Shown piece after piece: positions 41,500 through 55,040 of a stretch of 64,000 nt of DNA (the first letter of the stretch is position 1; every line of letters starts with the position of its first letter). The stretch is from Clostridia bacterium. Lineage in GTDB: Bacteria; Bacillota; Clostridia; Peptostreptococcales; Acidaminobacteraceae. Location: contig JAFGVN010000114.1 of assembly GCA_016937975.1 (NCBI GenBank), positions 1-64,000 of the forward strand, in the 5' to 3' direction. Under the pieces are notes generated by a model, which saw nothing but the letters and a program-made list of their open reading frames with translations, ran no database searches and had not been told where the DNA came from. The position numbers and the translations under genes are program-made.

Positions 41500-41520
41500 T
41501 CGGGAAAAATTCGGGAAAAA
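41500..41520 (+). repeat. Direct repeat TCGGGAAAAA, integrase arm-site-like
   Basis: TCGGGAAAAA occurs at 41500-41509 and again at 41511-41520. Short direct repeats of the TCGGGnAAA kind close to a tRNA 3' end are typical arm-type integrase sites of Gram-positive integrative elements. They lie 52 bp from the tRNA-Arg 3' end. Confidence 0.45.
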
Positions 41521-41533
41521 AGTAAGTACAAAA

Positions 41534-41563
41534 AAGAACCCCTAGATACAATCCAGGAGTTCC
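41534..41563 (-). terminator. Terminator of tRNA-Arg
   Basis: On the minus strand GAACTCCT and AGGGGTTC form a stem after the tRNA CCA end and are followed by TTTTTT. One internal mismatch is present. Confidence 0.75.
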
Positions 41564-41571
41564 AATACTTT

Positions 41572-41648
41572 TGGCACACCGTGAGGGACTCGAACCCCCG
41601 ACGAACAGATTCGAAGTCTGCCACTCTATCCAACTGAGCTAACGGTGC
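41572..41648 (-). tRNA. tRNA-Arg (anticodon TCG)
   Basis: 77 nt on the minus strand, starting GCACCGTTAGCTCAG and ending CACGGTGTGCCA with an encoded CCA. The acceptor stem GCACCGT/ACGGTGT pairs fully (one G-U), the T-arm GGTTCGAGTCC is standard, and the anticodon loop CTTCGAA gives anticodon TCG, reading CGA. tRNA-Arg 3' ends are common integration targets, and accessory DNA ends here. Confidence 0.95.
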
Positions 41649-41704
41649 ACGTACTGATATTATAACAAAACTTCCAATATAATGAAATAGAGAATTGCTT
41701 TCTA

Positions 41705-42175
41705 TCAGTTTATATATTTTATTTTACATACCATTTTATCATCATTAATTTCAATAACACCATAACTAGGCTGATCATGATGCAGGGGTCTTGAAATGCT
41801 ACCAGGATTCATCAACACAATTTCACTTTCTTCAATTGTCGGTATATGGGTATGACCAAACAAAGCAAGATCTGCCTGTTCTTCTTCAGCATATTGATGG
41901 AGTTTAAACAATTGACTTTTCACATGAAATTGATGACCATGGCAAAGTAGAATGGTCTTTGATTCTACTTGAATCTTTAAGATTCTAGGACCATCTACAT
42001 AGTCCACATTACCCAATACACCATAAATAGGCAACTCATAACACATGCTAAGTTCTTGCATATCGTCAAAGCAATCACCGAGATGAAAAACCATGTCGCA
42101 TTTTTCATTGCTCAAAATATCATGCATTTTTTTTGTTTCGCCATGGCTATCACTAAAAACAATAATTCTAGTCAT
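41705..42175 (-). CDS. YfcE/MJ0936-type metallophosphoesterase
   Basis: 156 residues. Metal-binding motifs of the calcineurin-like superfamily are in order: FSDSHGE (D-x-H), FHLGDCFDD (G-D), GVLGNVDYVDG (G-N-x-D), CHGHQFH and FGHTHIP. It matches the small YfcE / MJ0936 phosphodiesterase family, cytosolic enzymes that cleave phosphodiesters of uncertain native substrate. It overlaps the rdgB gene by 8 bp and is the last gene of rph-rdgB-yfcE, a common Firmicutes order. Confidence 0.92.
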   Translation of the reverse strand: MTRIIVFSDSHGETKKMHDILSNEKCDMVFHLGDCFDDMQELSMCYELPIYGVLGNVDYVDGPRILKIQVESKTILLCHGHQFHVKSQLFKLHQYAEEEQADLALFGHTHIPTIEESEIVLMNPGSISRPLHHDQPSYGVIEINDDKMVCKIKYIN

Positions 42176-42755
42176 TAAGTAAACCTCTTAATTTTTCCAA
42201 TGCTTTTGCACGATGACTTATCGCATTTTTTTCTTCTTCTGTCAGTTCTGCAAAGGTTTTTTGTGTTTCGTTATCAATAAACAAAGGATCATATCCAAAT
42301 CCTTGTGTCCCTTTATACGCATAACCAATAGTGCCATGTGCTTCACCACGTGCCACTATAGTTTTTCCATCTGGATAATACATGGTAATGACACTGACAA
42401 ACTTTGCCTGTCTTTGTTCTTTTGGCACATCCTTTAATTCTCTAAGAAGCTTTTGATTATTATGCTCTGTATTTGATGGCTCTCCAGCATATCTTGCAGA
42501 ATAAACACCGGGTTCACCCTTTAAAGCCTCTACCATTAGACCTGAATCATCTGCAATGGTAATGACATTCAAAGCTTCAGATACAGCTTTTGCTTTAATA
42601 AGTGAATTCTCTTCAAAGGTAAGGCCATTTTCTTCAACTTCCAAATCTAATCCAGCCTCTTTCATTGAGATTAATTCATAATCAAAGTCCTTTAAGATTT
42701 GCTGGATTTCTTTCAATTTATGGCTATTGTTTGAGGCTAAAACAACTTTATTCAT
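42168..42755 (-). CDS. rdgB: XTP/dITP diphosphatase
   Basis: 195 residues of the RdgB/HAM1 family: LASNNSHKLKEIQQIL at the start, FEENSLIKAKAVSEAL, ADDSGLMVEALKGEPGVYSA and the C-terminal ISHRAKALEKL. It hydrolyses non-canonical purine nucleotides such as XTP and dITP to monophosphate, keeping them out of DNA. It begins at the stop codon of rph (overlap of 1 bp) and overlaps the phosphoesterase gene at its end. Confidence 0.95.
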   Translation of the reverse strand: MNKVVLASNNSHKLKEIQQILKDFDYELISMKEAGLDLEVEENGLTFEENSLIKAKAVSEALNVITIADDSGLMVEALKGEPGVYSARYAGEPSNTEHNNQKLLRELKDVPKEQRQAKFVSVITMYYPDGKTIVARGEAHGTIGYAYKGTQGFGYDPLFIDNETQKTFAELTEEEKNAISHRAKALEKLRGLLND

Positions 42756-43480
42756 TATAATTCAACTCCTGTAATTTCCTTTTGATACGCAATTAATTCT
42801 TGAATACCCTTTTCAGCTAAATCTAATAATGTATTGAGTGTACTTCTTGAGAATGGCGCTTCTTCTCCAGTTCCCTGAACTTCAACAATCTCAAGTGCAT
42901 CTGTCATAATAACATTCATATCCACAATAGCACTGGAATCTTCTTCATAACACAAATCTAAAGCAGGTCCCTCATTTAAAAGACCAACACTGATTGCAGC
43001 CAAATAATGAGTGATTGGATAAGATTCGATTAAACCTTCTGCTTTTAGCTTTTTCAAAGCCAATAACATGGCAACAAATGCACCTGTAATAGCAGCTGTT
43101 CTTGTACCACCATCTGCCTGTATAACATCACAATCTATCCAAATGGTTCTTTCACCTAATTTTTCTAAATCCACAACGCTTCTTAATGAACGTCCAATCA
43201 ACCTTTGTATTTCTGTTGTTCTACCATCAAGCTTTAATCGGCTAATATCTCTCGATTTTCTAGTATGTGTAGAACGTGGTAACATACTATATTCAGCTGT
43301 TACCCAACCTTTGTTTTGACCTTTTAAAAATGAAGGTACTTTCTCCTCTACAGAAGCTGTACAAATAACTTTTGTATGGCCTGATTCTATTAAAACAGAT
43401 CCTTCTGGATATCTTAGATAATCTTTTGTGATGATTACATTTCTTTTTTCATCTAACTGTCTATTGTCAATTCTTATCAT
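42755..43480 (-). CDS. rph: Ribonuclease PH
   Basis: 241 residues, near the family's usual length. Typical blocks are [58 protein letters not shown] and [19 protein letters not shown]. It is a phosphate-dependent 3' exoribonuclease that trims tRNA and other RNA ends. AAAGGAAATATA precedes the ATG. First gene of the operon with rdgB and the phosphoesterase. Confidence 0.96.
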   Translation of the reverse strand: MIRIDNRQLDEKRNVIITKDYLRYPEGSVLIESGHTKVICTASVEEKVPSFLKGQNKGWVTAEYSMLPRSTHTRKSRDISRLKLDGRTTEIQRLIGRSLRSVVDLEKLGERTIWIDCDVIQADGGTRTAAITGAFVAMLLALKKLKAEGLIESYPITHYLAAISVGLLNEGPALDLCYEEDSSAIVDMNVIMTDALEIVEVQGTGEEAPFSRSTLNTLLDLAEKGIQELIAYQKEITGVEL

Positions 43481-43579
43481 TATATTTCCTTTCTCTACAT
43501 AAGCATTTTATCACAAAGTACAAGTAGATAGTAGATTTCGACCATTATTAATGTCTCCACTTGAACTTTTCAAAAAAAA

Positions 43580-43597
43580 TTACAGCCTATGCTGTAA
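43580..43597 (-). terminator. Terminator of the partner-switching operon
   Basis: TTACAGC (43580-43586) and GCTGTAA (43591-43597) with a CTAT loop; the minus strand continues TTTTTTTT. It overlaps the stop codon region of the phosphatase gene. Confidence 0.9.
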
Positions 43598-44764
43598 TTA
43601 AGATTTTAACTTCAAATAAATTAATGCCACATCATCAGTGAAATCCGAACCATTGGATTTATGTAGAAAATCAAACTTCCAAAAGATATTTTCTAAAAAC
43701 TTTGAAGTATCTTCTGCCATTATAGACTTTAATTCTCCACAACTCTCATTCACTAGTGTCCAATGGGTATAATCGCTGCCTTTACCTGTGCTGAATAAGC
43801 CATCTGTATAAACAAATATACCATCACCAGGATTTAAAGGCATTTTATACTCATCATAACTGATGTTTTCAAGCATCCCTACAAGCATACCACCATTTTC
43901 TATCGGCATTACACAATCCTTTTCTTTACAATAGATAATGGGATAGGGTTGTGCTGCATTGGAATAAGTCAATTCATTATTTTCAATACACCCAACAAAG
44001 CTAGTAAACACAATGTAGTTCGTATGATTGTCTTCTCCAAAGATTTTAAAGATTCTTTCATTAATGGTTTCCAATAATTTTTTCGGTGTCATATCTGGAA
44101 GTTCAACCGTTAACCTAAAAAGTATTTTAATCATTGAAGAGGCCATGCCTGCTGCAATACCATGACCAGTAATATCTGCGACCATAAACCATACTTTATT
44201 GCCAATCTCTATACAGTCAATAAAATCCCCACCAATACCTAAGGATGGATGGTATAAAATTTCAAAATCGACTTTATTCAAAGTCGCATTTTTAGGCAGC
44301 ATATATTTAGCAAATTCATTGGCGTTCTTGAGCTCTTGATTCAATTCAATATTCAATCGCTCAATTTCTTTATTCTGATCATGCAGTCTTAAAGCATTCT
44401 TTACTTTTAGAGGTAAAATAATTTCAATATCATCTGGAGAAAATGGCTTTGTAAAATATTCTATGGCACCCATTTCCAAGGTCTTTTCAATGCTTGTAAT
44501 CTCTGACAACGCAGAGTTAACAATGACAGGAATATGATGATACAAAGCACTGTTCTTGAGATACTGAAGGGTTTCAAAACCATCTTTAACAGGCATAATC
44601 AAATCTAAAATAATCAAATCTATGTTTTCAGCTTTAACGATTTCTATGACCTTGTCTCCATTTTCAGCCTCAAAATACTCAATATTACTTAATTTGCTTT
44701 TTAAGATACTGCGTATCAGCATTCGGTTCATGCCAACATCATCAGCGATTAAAACTTTATGCAT
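43598..44764 (-). CDS. Response regulator - PP2C (SpoIIE/RsbU-type) phosphatase
   Basis: 388 residues from ATG after GGAGTGATAGT. A receiver domain covers 1-120 (VLIADDVGMN, phospho-Asp in DLIILDLIMPVKDG, Lys in YFTKPFSP). A coiled linker leads to a PP2C domain with GIGGDFIDC, VWFMVADITGHGIAAGMAS and DDVALIYLKL. It should dephosphorylate an anti-sigma-factor antagonist, here the STAS protein encoded 5 bp upstream, when its receiver is phosphorylated. The three-gene set forms a partner-switching stress or motility module. The signal is unknown. Confidence 0.92.
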   Translation of the reverse strand: MHKVLIADDVGMNRMLIRSILKSKLSNIEYFEAENGDKVIEIVKAENIDLIILDLIMPVKDGFETLQYLKNSALYHHIPVIVNSALSEITSIEKTLEMGAIEYFTKPFSPDDIEIILPLKVKNALRLHDQNKEIERLNIELNQELKNANEFAKYMLPKNATLNKVDFEILYHPSLGIGGDFIDCIEIGNKVWFMVADITGHGIAAGMASSMIKILFRLTVELPDMTPKKLLETINERIFKIFGEDNHTNYIVFTSFVGCIENNELTYSNAAQPYPIIYCKEKDCVMPIENGGMLVGMLENISYDEYKMPLNPGDGIFVYTDGLFSTGKGSDYTHWTLVNESCGELKSIMAEDTSKFLENIFWKFDFLHKSNGSDFTDDVALIYLKLKS

Positions 44765-44768
44765 ACTA

Positions 44769-45065
44769 TCACTCCAATAAGTCATCTAGTTTCATTAATT
44801 TAAATAATTGTTTTACATTTTCTGATGCATCTGCTATGAAAAATCCCATCCCATCATTTGTAACAGTTTTATATAAACTGATGACAAATGTAACCCCGAT
44901 GGAATCAATATTCTTTACCGATCCCATATTTAAAATGATTTCATCATGGGTTCGCATTTCTTCATAATTTTGATCAATATGTTCATTAAATGCTTTAACA
45001 TTTGGTGCGACTAAATCTTCTTCTAAATAGACAATTACTTGATCATCAATCAATTTATTATACAT
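44769..45065 (-). CDS. STAS-domain anti-anti-sigma factor
   Basis: 98 residues. It has the STAS fold with the phosphorylatable serine in KNIDSIGVTFVISLYK, followed by GMGFFIADASENVKQLFKLM. Unphosphorylated, such proteins bind the anti-sigma kinase and release its target. It lies between the RsbW-like kinase gene (14-bp gap) and the PP2C phosphatase gene. AAGGAAAAATAAC precedes the ATG. Confidence 0.9.
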   Translation of the reverse strand: MYNKLIDDQVIVYLEEDLVAPNVKAFNEHIDQNYEEMRTHDEIILNMGSVKNIDSIGVTFVISLYKTVTNDGMGFFIADASENVKQLFKLMKLDDLLE

Positions 45066-45079
45066 GTTATTTTTCCTTT

Positions 45080-45478
45080 CTAAGACAAATCTAAAATCAA
45101 ACGTATAGTTGTATTCTCAATATCTATAATAAAATTTAAGTCTTCGATTAGTTTTAAACCCCGTCTTCTTTCTCTTTTCTCATCATCCAATATTTCATAA
45201 TAAGTATCATTTATGATAAATCCGTTACCTTCATCTGTTATTTCAATTTTAAGTACTGGAATATCGTAATGAATACGACAGTGAACAACTTTGTTTGAAT
45301 CAAAATGATTCCCATGTTCCACAGCATTATTCATGACTTCTCTCAATACAAAACTTATTTTAAATAACATGGATTCATCTGATAAAGCCTCATGTGATTC
45401 GAGTAATGTCAGTACATCCCTGACACAATTATCAACTTCTTTAAAAGATGAAGGTATTGTTTTTTGGTATATTATCAA
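45080..45478 (-). CDS. RsbW-like serine kinase / anti-sigma factor
   Basis: 132 residues of the HATPase_c_2 type: N-box LREVMNNAVEHGNHF and G1 box LKIEITDEGNGFIIND, then RRRGLKLIEDLNF. Such proteins phosphorylate STAS partners and sequester a sigma factor or another target. The start is TTG, with GGGGTTGAT in front; the only nearby ATG closes at once. First of three partner-switching genes. No sigma factor gene is adjacent. Confidence 0.88.
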   Translation of the reverse strand: MIIYQKTIPSSFKEVDNCVRDVLTLLESHEALSDESMLFKISFVLREVMNNAVEHGNHFDSNKVVHCRIHYDIPVLKIEITDEGNGFIINDTYYEILDDEKRERRRGLKLIEDLNFIIDIENTTIRLILDLS

Positions 45479-45546
45479 ATCATCAACCCCATTTTTGATT
45501 ACATGTTTATGACCTGTTAACTGTATTAAATCTACAGATGTTATAA

Positions 45547-45582
45547 AGCGTCCTATCTAAGGTATACCCTAGATAAGACGCT
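45547..45582 (-). terminator. Terminator of the amidase gene
   Basis: AAGCGTCCTATCTA and TAGATAAGACGCTT pair with one mismatch around a central GGTATACC. It lies just past the amidase stop. The minus-strand tail is TATAAC, only partly T-rich. Confidence 0.7.
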
Positions 45583-45592
45583 TAAAACAAGT

Positions 45593-47656
45593 CTATTCCA
45601 TAAAGTCAATTACACCTTCTAGAATTGCTTCAGCACATTTTTCTATATATGATGGTGTTAATAATTTTTGCTGTTCTTCAAAGTTTGTAATGAAACCAAG
45701 TTCTACAAGCACAGCATCCATTTCAGTTTCTCTTGTAACAACCAAATCTGGTCTTGAAACCACACCACGATTATAAGCACCTGTTGCTTTTACGAGCTCT
45801 GATTGAATAGCTTTTGCTAAAGTATAGTTGCTTCTTGTAGCATCTGGATCATATAAAACCTCAACACCATTTGCAGTCGTATTACCTGCAGCATTGATGT
45901 GAATTGAAATAAATAAATCCGCATCCAATTGATTTGCTATACCTGCTCTATCGTATAGTTTAACGTAAGTATCACGTTCACGTGTTAAGTAGACTTTAAA
46001 ACCTGCATTCTCCATTTTACGCTTCAAGACAAGAGCGGCTTCAAGCGCTATGTCTTTCTCCAGATGACCACCACTTACAGCACCTGGATCGTGTCCACCA
46101 TGACCGGCATCAATTACAATGAGCTTATCTTTGTAATCTGAGTTCTTTAAGATTTCATTGACCATAGAAATATTAAAGGAACTGTTAACGGCTTTAGATG
46201 TTGTATAACTAGTATTCTCTGCAAGAACCAGTTGAATATTGTAGTTTTCTCCAGATTTTACAACTGAAATCTTATCTACAACACCATCATCTCTTTGATC
46301 TGTTCCTTCAATTAAGCTTACATTAGTCACCGGAACTGAGAAGCTTATGGTTCGTGTACTTGCTTCATAATTCACTTTATAAGTATCTGGTGTTAAAAGA
46401 TTCAAAGCAAAATTACTTGTTCCAGTATCAATATTTCTAGCATAACTATAAGTGCTCAAAATAGAATCTTGAACAAAAACATAGACTTTCGAGTCCGCAT
46501 TATCGACATAAACATTATCTGAGGTCATGCCATTCTCTAACTTAACTGTTATACGTGCAAAACGCGTCCCTACATCATAGTAATCGCTGTTATCGACCTG
46601 TGTGTAGGATACTGAAGCAATACCACCTTCATGTACTTCAAAGGCACTGTCTTCTTCTAAAAATTTACTGTGAATGATATCAATGATAACACGATCCGAG
46701 AGTTTACTAACGTTGTAAGCTGGCGTTTCAAGACTTTCGATCACAACGGCTGTTGCTTGATTAACTTTTTCAACATCAACATATTTGACCGCATTGATCA
46801 TTTGAACAACTACTTCACCAGTAGAAGCATCATAACTGACATCCCCATTTCTATAGTATCCCAAACCGACAGTGGCCTTAACACCATTGGGATTACCCTC
46901 TACCTGTTCTACCTTTATATCAATGACTTCATTCATTAAGTCATTGATGATATACCTTCCAAACCTAGGTGGTTCAGTTAAGTTTAAATTTGTATTATGT
47001 AATTCTACAACTAAAGTGTTTTCTCCACCAACGGAAGCACCATCAACTGAAAAAGATGTCGCACTGACTTCACCCGTCACTTTAAAACGCACCTCAGGAT
47101 AAGTACCGGTATTGACATATCTCACACCTGTTAAGGTTTGTTCTGGTTTATTTAATGAAACTGTACGGGTATTACCATCCCAGAAAATTTCATAACCCAG
47201 ATGTTGTGAAACGAAATTTACAGGTACCATTGTTCTATAGGTACCTTCATAATCCATTAATTTTGCAGGGACATCATTGGGCAGCTTCATTTCTACACCA
47301 TTGACCAAAGCAATGTTGCTGTCTATGGTTAAAACAATAGTTTTACCTTCATACACAATTGTTACTTGTTTTTTATTGCCATCCCAACTAATCGTTGCAC
47401 CGATTTGTTTTGCAATAAACGATATAGGCACAAGGGTTCTTGTGTTACCATCTTTTACATACAAAATACTCGGTACATCTGAATAAACATCATTTCCATC
47501 GATCATCATGTTCACTACTTTATAGCCTTTTGTCTCATGATCATAGGAATCTGTTAACTCAACTACATCTACTTCCAAAAATTTATTAGCAAATGTAAAT
47601 GACATCGATTGAAAAACAAGTGCCATAACAACAATTAAGACCAGTGTTTTTTTCAC
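45593..47656 (-). CDS. N-acetylmuramoyl-L-alanine amidase with stalk and AMIN domains
   Basis: 687 residues. A signal peptide (1-24) is followed by two Cu_amine_oxidN1 stalk halves (TRTLVPISFIAKQIGATISW, YRTMVPVNFVSQHLGYEIFW), AMIN-like beta domains to about 490, and an Amidase_3 catalytic domain: VIDAGHGGHDPGAVSG (zinc His), LEKDIALEAALVLK (Glu), LFISIHINAA (His) and VLVELGFITN (Glu). It cuts the bond between muramic acid and the stem peptide, acting at septum or wall growth. A single-gene transcript. Confidence 0.95.
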   Translation of the reverse strand: MKKTLVLIVVMALVFQSMSFTFANKFLEVDVVELTDSYDHETKGYKVVNMMIDGNDVYSDVPSILYVKDGNTRTLVPISFIAKQIGATISWDGNKKQVTIVYEGKTIVLTIDSNIALVNGVEMKLPNDVPAKLMDYEGTYRTMVPVNFVSQHLGYEIFWDGNTRTVSLNKPEQTLTGVRYVNTGTYPEVRFKVTGEVSATSFSVDGASVGGENTLVVELHNTNLNLTEPPRFGRYIINDLMNEVIDIKVEQVEGNPNGVKATVGLGYYRNGDVSYDASTGEVVVQMINAVKYVDVEKVNQATAVVIESLETPAYNVSKLSDRVIIDIIHSKFLEEDSAFEVHEGGIASVSYTQVDNSDYYDVGTRFARITVKLENGMTSDNVYVDNADSKVYVFVQDSILSTYSYARNIDTGTSNFALNLLTPDTYKVNYEASTRTISFSVPVTNVSLIEGTDQRDDGVVDKISVVKSGENYNIQLVLAENTSYTTSKAVNSSFNISMVNEILKNSDYKDKLIVIDAGHGGHDPGAVSGGHLEKDIALEAALVLKRKMENAGFKVYLTRERDTYVKLYDRAGIANQLDADLFISIHINAAGNTTANGVEVLYDPDATRSNYTLAKAIQSELVKATGAYNRGVVSRPDLVVTRETEMDAVLVELGFITNFEEQQKLLTPSYIEKCAEAILEGVIDFME

Positions 47657-47752
47657 AAAAACCTCCTTCTACTCACTCTCATTCTACAAAGAAAAAATTG
47701 TTAAAACAACAACTTCATCTATCTGTAATAACATCTTAATTTCAATGTTATA

Positions 47753-48739
47753 CTAGAATACCACTTTATATAATTCATCGCTATCAGGAGGTGTTACATA
47801 TTGCATTCTTCCATGTTTCTCCAAGTATATATCCTTACTTGTAATCTCTCCAATAACAGAAGCTTGAATACCATTTATTTGAAATTGATGCATTAATTCT
47901 ACAATTTTACCTTGAGATACTGTCATCACCATTGTCCCTGATGAAATTAATCTCAATGGATTAATTTTAAAGTGTTCACATATTTTTGTTGTTACTTCAT
48001 CTACTGGGATTTCTTCATCATAAATATATGCCCCTAAATCTGCACCAGAGCAGATTTCCCATACTGCACCTAATAATCCGCCTTCGGTCACATCATGCAT
48101 ACTGGTTACACCCACTTTACCTGCAACAATACCTTCAGGTACTACAGAAATATGATTCAACATATCTTTCGCTCTTTTTATTTCTGAATCATTTAAAAAA
48201 TTCTTTAAAATATTTTTCTTCTCAAAAGCTATGATACCTGTGCCTTCAATACCTGCAGATTTCGTCATAACGATTTTATCACCTATGGATATGGTACGAT
48301 TACTAAATAATCTGCTTAAGGGTTGCTTACCTATGGCAGTTGAAGAAACAACCATCCGATTCACAGCATTGGTAATCTCAGTATGCCCACCAACAATCTC
48401 TACATTGAGTTTTGTTGCTTCCTCACTGGCTTGATCCATCACCAGTTTTAATTCTTCTTCAGTTGTACCCTCTGGAGCAAGAATTGTCAAAAGAAGCGCA
48501 ATCGGGGCAGCTCCATTTGATGCAATATCATTACAAGAAATATGTACCGCTAATTTACCAACCTCATTGGCAGCTCCTGTAATGGGATCCGTGGTTAAAA
48601 GGCATACATCCTCTCCGAATCTGATACCTGCACAATCTTCCCCTAAGCCAGCTCTCAAAACCACATCTTCTCTTTGGTACTTAATTTGATCAAATATAAT
48701 TTCTTTTAATTTATCATTACTCAGCTTCCCGACTTTCAT
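47753..48739 (-). CDS. AIR synthase-like (HypE/PurM-superfamily) protein
   Basis: 328 residues of the PurM/HypE fold: GLGEDCAGIRFGEDVCLLTT (N-terminal ATP region), HISCNDIASNGAAPIALLLT, VEIVGGHTEIT and SMHDVTEGGLLGAVWEICSG. It binds ATP and probably phosphorylates or dehydrates a small substrate, but lacks the C-terminal Cys of true HypE and the Sec/Cys of SelD, and no hydrogenase genes are near. It overlaps the substrate-binding protein gene by 23 bp, so is the last gene of the pcrA operon. Confidence 0.85.
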   Translation of the reverse strand: MKVGKLSNDKLKEIIFDQIKYQREDVVLRAGLGEDCAGIRFGEDVCLLTTDPITGAANEVGKLAVHISCNDIASNGAAPIALLLTILAPEGTTEEELKLVMDQASEEATKLNVEIVGGHTEITNAVNRMVVSSTAIGKQPLSRLFSNRTISIGDKIVMTKSAGIEGTGIIAFEKKNILKNFLNDSEIKRAKDMLNHISVVPEGIVAGKVGVTSMHDVTEGGLLGAVWEICSGADLGAYIYDEEIPVDEVTTKICEHFKINPLRLISSGTMVMTVSQGKIVELMHQFQINGIQASVIGEITSKDIYLEKHGRMQYVTPPDSDELYKVVF

Positions 48740-50336
48740 CTACTATTTCCTCCTTGTCCAAAGCTGTCTTATAAGCTCTACCAAAATAGAAGAGGCCCTC
48801 ATAACTTCTTGACCAGTTCTCTATCGATTCATTCATAATAATGGGTTCATACAATCTAAAAAGTGGTATGAGCTTAGATGAATTATCAATTTCATTAGTT
48901 GCTGCTCTAAAAACATCATATAATCTTTCATTTGGAATGTTTGCATTTTCTAAAAGCAATGTATCATATGTGTAACTATCAAAAGTAGTTGTATTAATTA
49001 CTGCATCTTTTAAAAAGTGTTTTAATGTATATCTAATATTGTCAGCTTGGAAATATTGATTGTTTAAGATCAAATCGTAAGTTCTATTTTTTAAAGCGTA
49101 GGCATAATCATAACGATCTTTGGGATCTATCTCAATTTCAACACCAAGATACTCCTTCCATCCGTCTGCCAGCATTTTTGCTATTCTAATATCATTTGGC
49201 GTATCTCTTGTTAAAAGTTTTAGTCCATTCAATTCGCCTAACTGTCCACTCCCTAAAGCAACAACAATTGAATTGATACGGTCCAAATCCACATAAGCCT
49301 TATTTACTGGATAATATGGTTCCTCCAGTTGATCTTCAGCAACATATTGTTCAATCATGTTGTAGTCTACAACAGAATAGAATGCAGAATCTTTTACCAA
49401 ATCTTTAAAAGGATTAATTTCTAGACGATCAATGGCCATAGACAATAATTTTCTTATACGCACATCCTTAAAAGCTTCTTCATCGGAATTGATACCTATG
49501 GCATAAAGACCAGGTTTGCTTAGAATTTTAAAATCATCTTCATTAACCATTAAGTTCTGTAATTGCATATGATCAACATTATGTACAAAATCAATGGTGC
49601 CATTCAAGTAATGTTGATACACTTTGGAAAAATCAGTATTCAGTTGTATATTAATTTCATCAATTTTTACTTCAAAGAAGTCATAATAGTGTTTGTTTTT
49701 TGTTAAAGTAATTCCACCAAACAAACGATAACTCTTTAAATAATAGGGTCCATTGGTAACATCCGAAATAAAAGATGGAATAGACTTATTCAAATCGATA
49801 ACATCACGTCTAACAGGCATAAAAGCTACTGTTGAAAGTTGTTCTAATAATTTGACATTGGTATGATACAATTTAATTTCAAAACTTGTGTCACTAATAG
49901 GGGTCACTGCCTCAATGTAGGTATCATAATATAAAAGGTTTAAATTCCCAATGTAATTGTCGTCTCTTTCCCAAGAATAAATGAAATCATCTGTTGTTAC
50001 TTGCTTACCATCTGACCATTGTGCTGTTTTCAATTCAATTGTATAAGATAGAAAATCTTCACTTGGAACAATGGATGATGCCATACCTAAAACAATGGTA
50101 TTATCTTCCATCCTCGTTAAACCTTCATAAAGATTCACAACAATTTGCTTTTCCTCATCAGACAAACTCATACTTGGATAAAATCGTCTAGGCATATACA
50201 TAATATTCCAGTTGAGTACATGACCGGTTTCCTGTTTCACTTCTTCCTGAATTATTTTCGTTTCAGGTTCACAGGCAAACATCAAAAAAGATAAAATGAT
50301 GGCAAACCAAAATACGACTATTTTCTTGTATGACAT
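48717..50336 (-). CDS. Oligopeptide-binding lipoprotein (SBP_bac_5 family)
   Basis: 539 residues from ATG; a GTG 9 bp upstream is within the ribosome site region AAAGGGTG. The signal ends in the lipobox SFLMFAC. The mature protein follows the OppA/DppA pattern: VNLYEGLTRMEDNTIVLGMA, YTIELKTAQWSDGKQVTTDD, NGPYYLKSYR, RKLLSMAIDRLEINPF. It binds peptides outside the cell for an ABC importer; no permease genes adjoin it. It sits between ligA and the AIR synthase-like gene. It might in principle bind signalling peptides. Confidence 0.88.
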   Translation of the reverse strand: MSYKKIVVFWFAIILSFLMFACEPETKIIQEEVKQETGHVLNWNIMYMPRRFYPSMSLSDEEKQIVVNLYEGLTRMEDNTIVLGMASSIVPSEDFLSYTIELKTAQWSDGKQVTTDDFIYSWERDDNYIGNLNLLYYDTYIEAVTPISDTSFEIKLYHTNVKLLEQLSTVAFMPVRRDVIDLNKSIPSFISDVTNGPYYLKSYRLFGGITLTKNKHYYDFFEVKIDEINIQLNTDFSKVYQHYLNGTIDFVHNVDHMQLQNLMVNEDDFKILSKPGLYAIGINSDEEAFKDVRIRKLLSMAIDRLEINPFKDLVKDSAFYSVVDYNMIEQYVAEDQLEEPYYPVNKAYVDLDRINSIVVALGSGQLGELNGLKLLTRDTPNDIRIAKMLADGWKEYLGVEIEIDPKDRYDYAYALKNRTYDLILNNQYFQADNIRYTLKHFLKDAVINTTTFDSYTYDTLLLENANIPNERLYDVFRAATNEIDNSSKLIPLFRLYEPIIMNESIENWSRSYEGLFYFGRAYKTALDKEEIVDESREAE

Positions 50337-50357
50337 CGCCTGCACACCCTTTCTTTT

Positions 50358-54526
<4,169 letters not shown>

Positions 54527-54585
54527 TTAACTACTCCATTTCCGAATATACGTTCTATTTATTATAGCATTTCAGAGGCAAAAAA

Positions 54586-54606
54586 ATAAGGACGAATTGT
54601 CCTTAT
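54586..54606 (-). terminator. Terminator of the flagellar trio
   Basis: ATAAGGAC (54586-54593) and GTCCTTAT (54599-54606); the minus strand runs on into TTTTTTT. It includes the stop codon of the YaaR-like gene. Confidence 0.85.
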
Positions 54607-55040
54607 GCGTAGAGATTTAATAGTAATCCTTCTATTTCTCCTATTTTAGTTAACAACCTTAGCCCGGAAGCCTCTTGTTTTAACATATCTTCTGTTAGAT
54701 CAATCATTTTTTCATCAATCATAGATACCATTCTCATGATTTTTGAACGCCCAGCTCTCCCAAACCCTCTTCTTTCACTGATTTTCAAACCAAAATTCAC
54801 AGCTTGTTCCACAAAGGATCTCACCATATTTTTATATTCTACCAATATTTCTACTTCTTTTTTCTTTGCTAATTCCTGCCCCTTTTGTTTTAGGTCCTTG
54901 AGCATTTCATCGAGAACATCCTTTTCACGATTCTCTTCGGTTACCGCCATAACTTCTTGAAAAGGAACAACTGGCTGTGTTTTTAAAATAGGTTTTGTCT
55001 TGGTCATGGATTGTGTTTTTTTCACACTTTTAACTTTCAT
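54603..55040 (-). CDS. YaaR/DUF327-family protein
   Basis: 145 residues. The central and end parts (VEYKNMVRSFVEQAVNFGLK, ISERRGFGRAGRSKIMRMVS, ASGLRLLTKIGEIEGLLLNL) match the YaaR (DUF327) family, small proteins common in Firmicutes and often near flagellar genes. Function is unknown. It overlaps the FlhB-like gene by 4 bp. Confidence 0.82.
   Translation of the reverse strand: MKVKSVKKTQSMTKTKPILKTQPVVPFQEVMAVTEENREKDVLDEMLKDLKQKGQELAKKKEVEILVEYKNMVRSFVEQAVNFGLKISERRGFGRAGRSKIMRMVSMIDEKMIDLTEDMLKQEASGLRLLTKIGEIEGLLLNLYA

Noticed and set aside
1-41571. Self-transmissible ICE
   Set aside because: Integrase, partition and helicase-like genes fit, but no relaxase, coupling protein or type IV secretion gene is present in the window.
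47753-48739. SelD (selenophosphate synthetase) or HypE
   Set aside because: The fold is shared, but the N-terminal Cys/Sec loop of SelD and the C-terminal Cys of HypE are missing and no related genes adjoin it.
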